Shown: positions 40,205 to 40,839 of the stretch, in pieces | Numbering within the stretch: the first letter of the stretch is position 1 | How the letters are laid out: each line of letters opens with the position of its first letter | Source: Psilocybe azurescens | Taxonomy: Eukaryota; Basidiomycota; Agaricomycetes; Agaricales; Agrocybaceae | Direction of reading: 5' to 3' | NCBI GenBank assembly: GCA_023853785.1 | Contig: JAJIRX010000614.1 | Location: forward strand, 1 to 40,839 | Length of the DNA stretch: 40,839 nt | Translations under genes and position numbers: made by a program | Notes under the pieces: generated by a model | Told to the model about the DNA's origin: nothing | The model's input: the letters and a program-made list of their open reading frames with translations, nothing else | The model's database searches: none

Positions 40205-40839
40205 ATCTGACAACAGCCTGCCGACTTGAGCGGTTTGTGAGTCTCTTTTATTATTATTTCTTAATACCCTCCCAATGTTTGCTATATTTTCTTGCTTGGC
40301 GACAGAACGCTATAATAAATCCTTTACAATGTTTACAATGGGAAGGACAAGTTGGAAACTGAAGTGGTGCTCCCATTGCATTGATGCCATTTGGAGTTGA
40401 TCGAAAGTGTGTTGACCAATTATCATGAACAATTCTTGAAGGTAAGCAGGATCAATGTGTAGGATTTTTGTTAAAACTGAGGAATCGTTCTAGCACCACG
40501 AACTTATCCTTCTTTTGATTCACCTATGCCCTCTGTTGCTCAAGTCCCTTTCTGACCGCCCTCAATTCCCACTGCTTCTACAATGTACCCGTGTTGTGTT
40601 CCTTCTCAAAAGGTTCTCCTTGGAACTGAGGACAGAATCAGGAAGGATTCTTGATGTTGCTTATTCGAATCATCAGCAAGGAAAATGGTCCTGATTCTTC
40701 AGAACAACCACACCATTCTCACTCCTCAAAATCTCTCTGGATGCGTGTTCTGGCCATGGAAATCACAAGAGGGTTTGTCTCTCACATATTCTCCCTCAGT
40801 ATCCTGTTTTGGCTCACTGATGTGCCTTTAGTCTATGTA
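40205..40839. other. Right edge without a supported gene
   Basis: Mixed-composition sequence with scattered splice-like GTAAG and CAG signals but no frame long or distinctive enough to call. A gene continuing beyond the window cannot be excluded. Confidence 0.35.

Overview
The window looks like a transposon-dense stretch of a basidiomycete genome, most likely an Agaricomycete. The evidence is short GT-AG introns of about 37-62 nt, a Plavaka-family transposase, two KDZ transposases of the type that carries cysteine clusters (CxC5/CxC6-like), a chromodomain Ty3/Gypsy tail, Tc1-type elements with TA target duplications, and a WD40 gene of a type I associate with mushroom genomes. I cannot name the species. 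There are no bacterial operons, rRNA genes or CRISPR arrays, and I identified no tRNA gene.

Layout. 1-5314: GC-rich repeat, then a lysine-rich accessory gene and a KDZ transposase gene in tandem, ending in a terminus full of palindromic TCCANTGGA repeats. 5325-9213: a repeated and inverted module, then a large coiled-coil gene of an unnamed multicopy family. 9447-11039: a complete Tc1-like element with TA duplications. 11321-13300: an LTR plus zinc-knuckle ORF of a Gypsy element (minus strand), next to an LTR-like repeat that is itself split by a solo LTR with a clean 5-bp duplication. 13293-16100: a palindrome-rich short repeat, a tandemly duplicated four-exon gene for a small protein, and an antisense fragment of a P4-ATPase (lipid flippase). 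17369-19110: a non-coding repeat packed with GCGATCGC-like palindromes, whose diverged relative lies at 12437. 19811-23316: two host-like, intron-containing genes, one unknown and one WD40; both carry breaks. 23889-26365: a 2.5-kb apparently non-autonomous element with a GC-rich minisatellite core. 26384-28412: Gypsy integrase end with chromodomain, a separate zinc-knuckle ORF, then the 3' LTR. 28611-29919: a decayed Tc1-like element. 30530-36420 (minus): truncated KDZ copy, Plavaka transposase and an accessory ORF. 37169-38705: an inverted relative of the 23889 element. 38855-40839: a small two-exon gene and mostly unexplained sequence.

Functional picture. This is a nest of mobile elements rather than a pathway. 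Two KDZ copies, two Tc1 copies, two Gypsy tails, two minisatellite elements and two copies of the GCGATC repeat allow internal comparisons. The autonomous KDZ end (about 5314) and the minisatellite element end (37169) share a terminus, so the KDZ transposase may mobilise the satellite elements. Most broken reading frames are single-base changes, very often in short homopolymers, so some of these 'pseudogenes' may be assembly artefacts.
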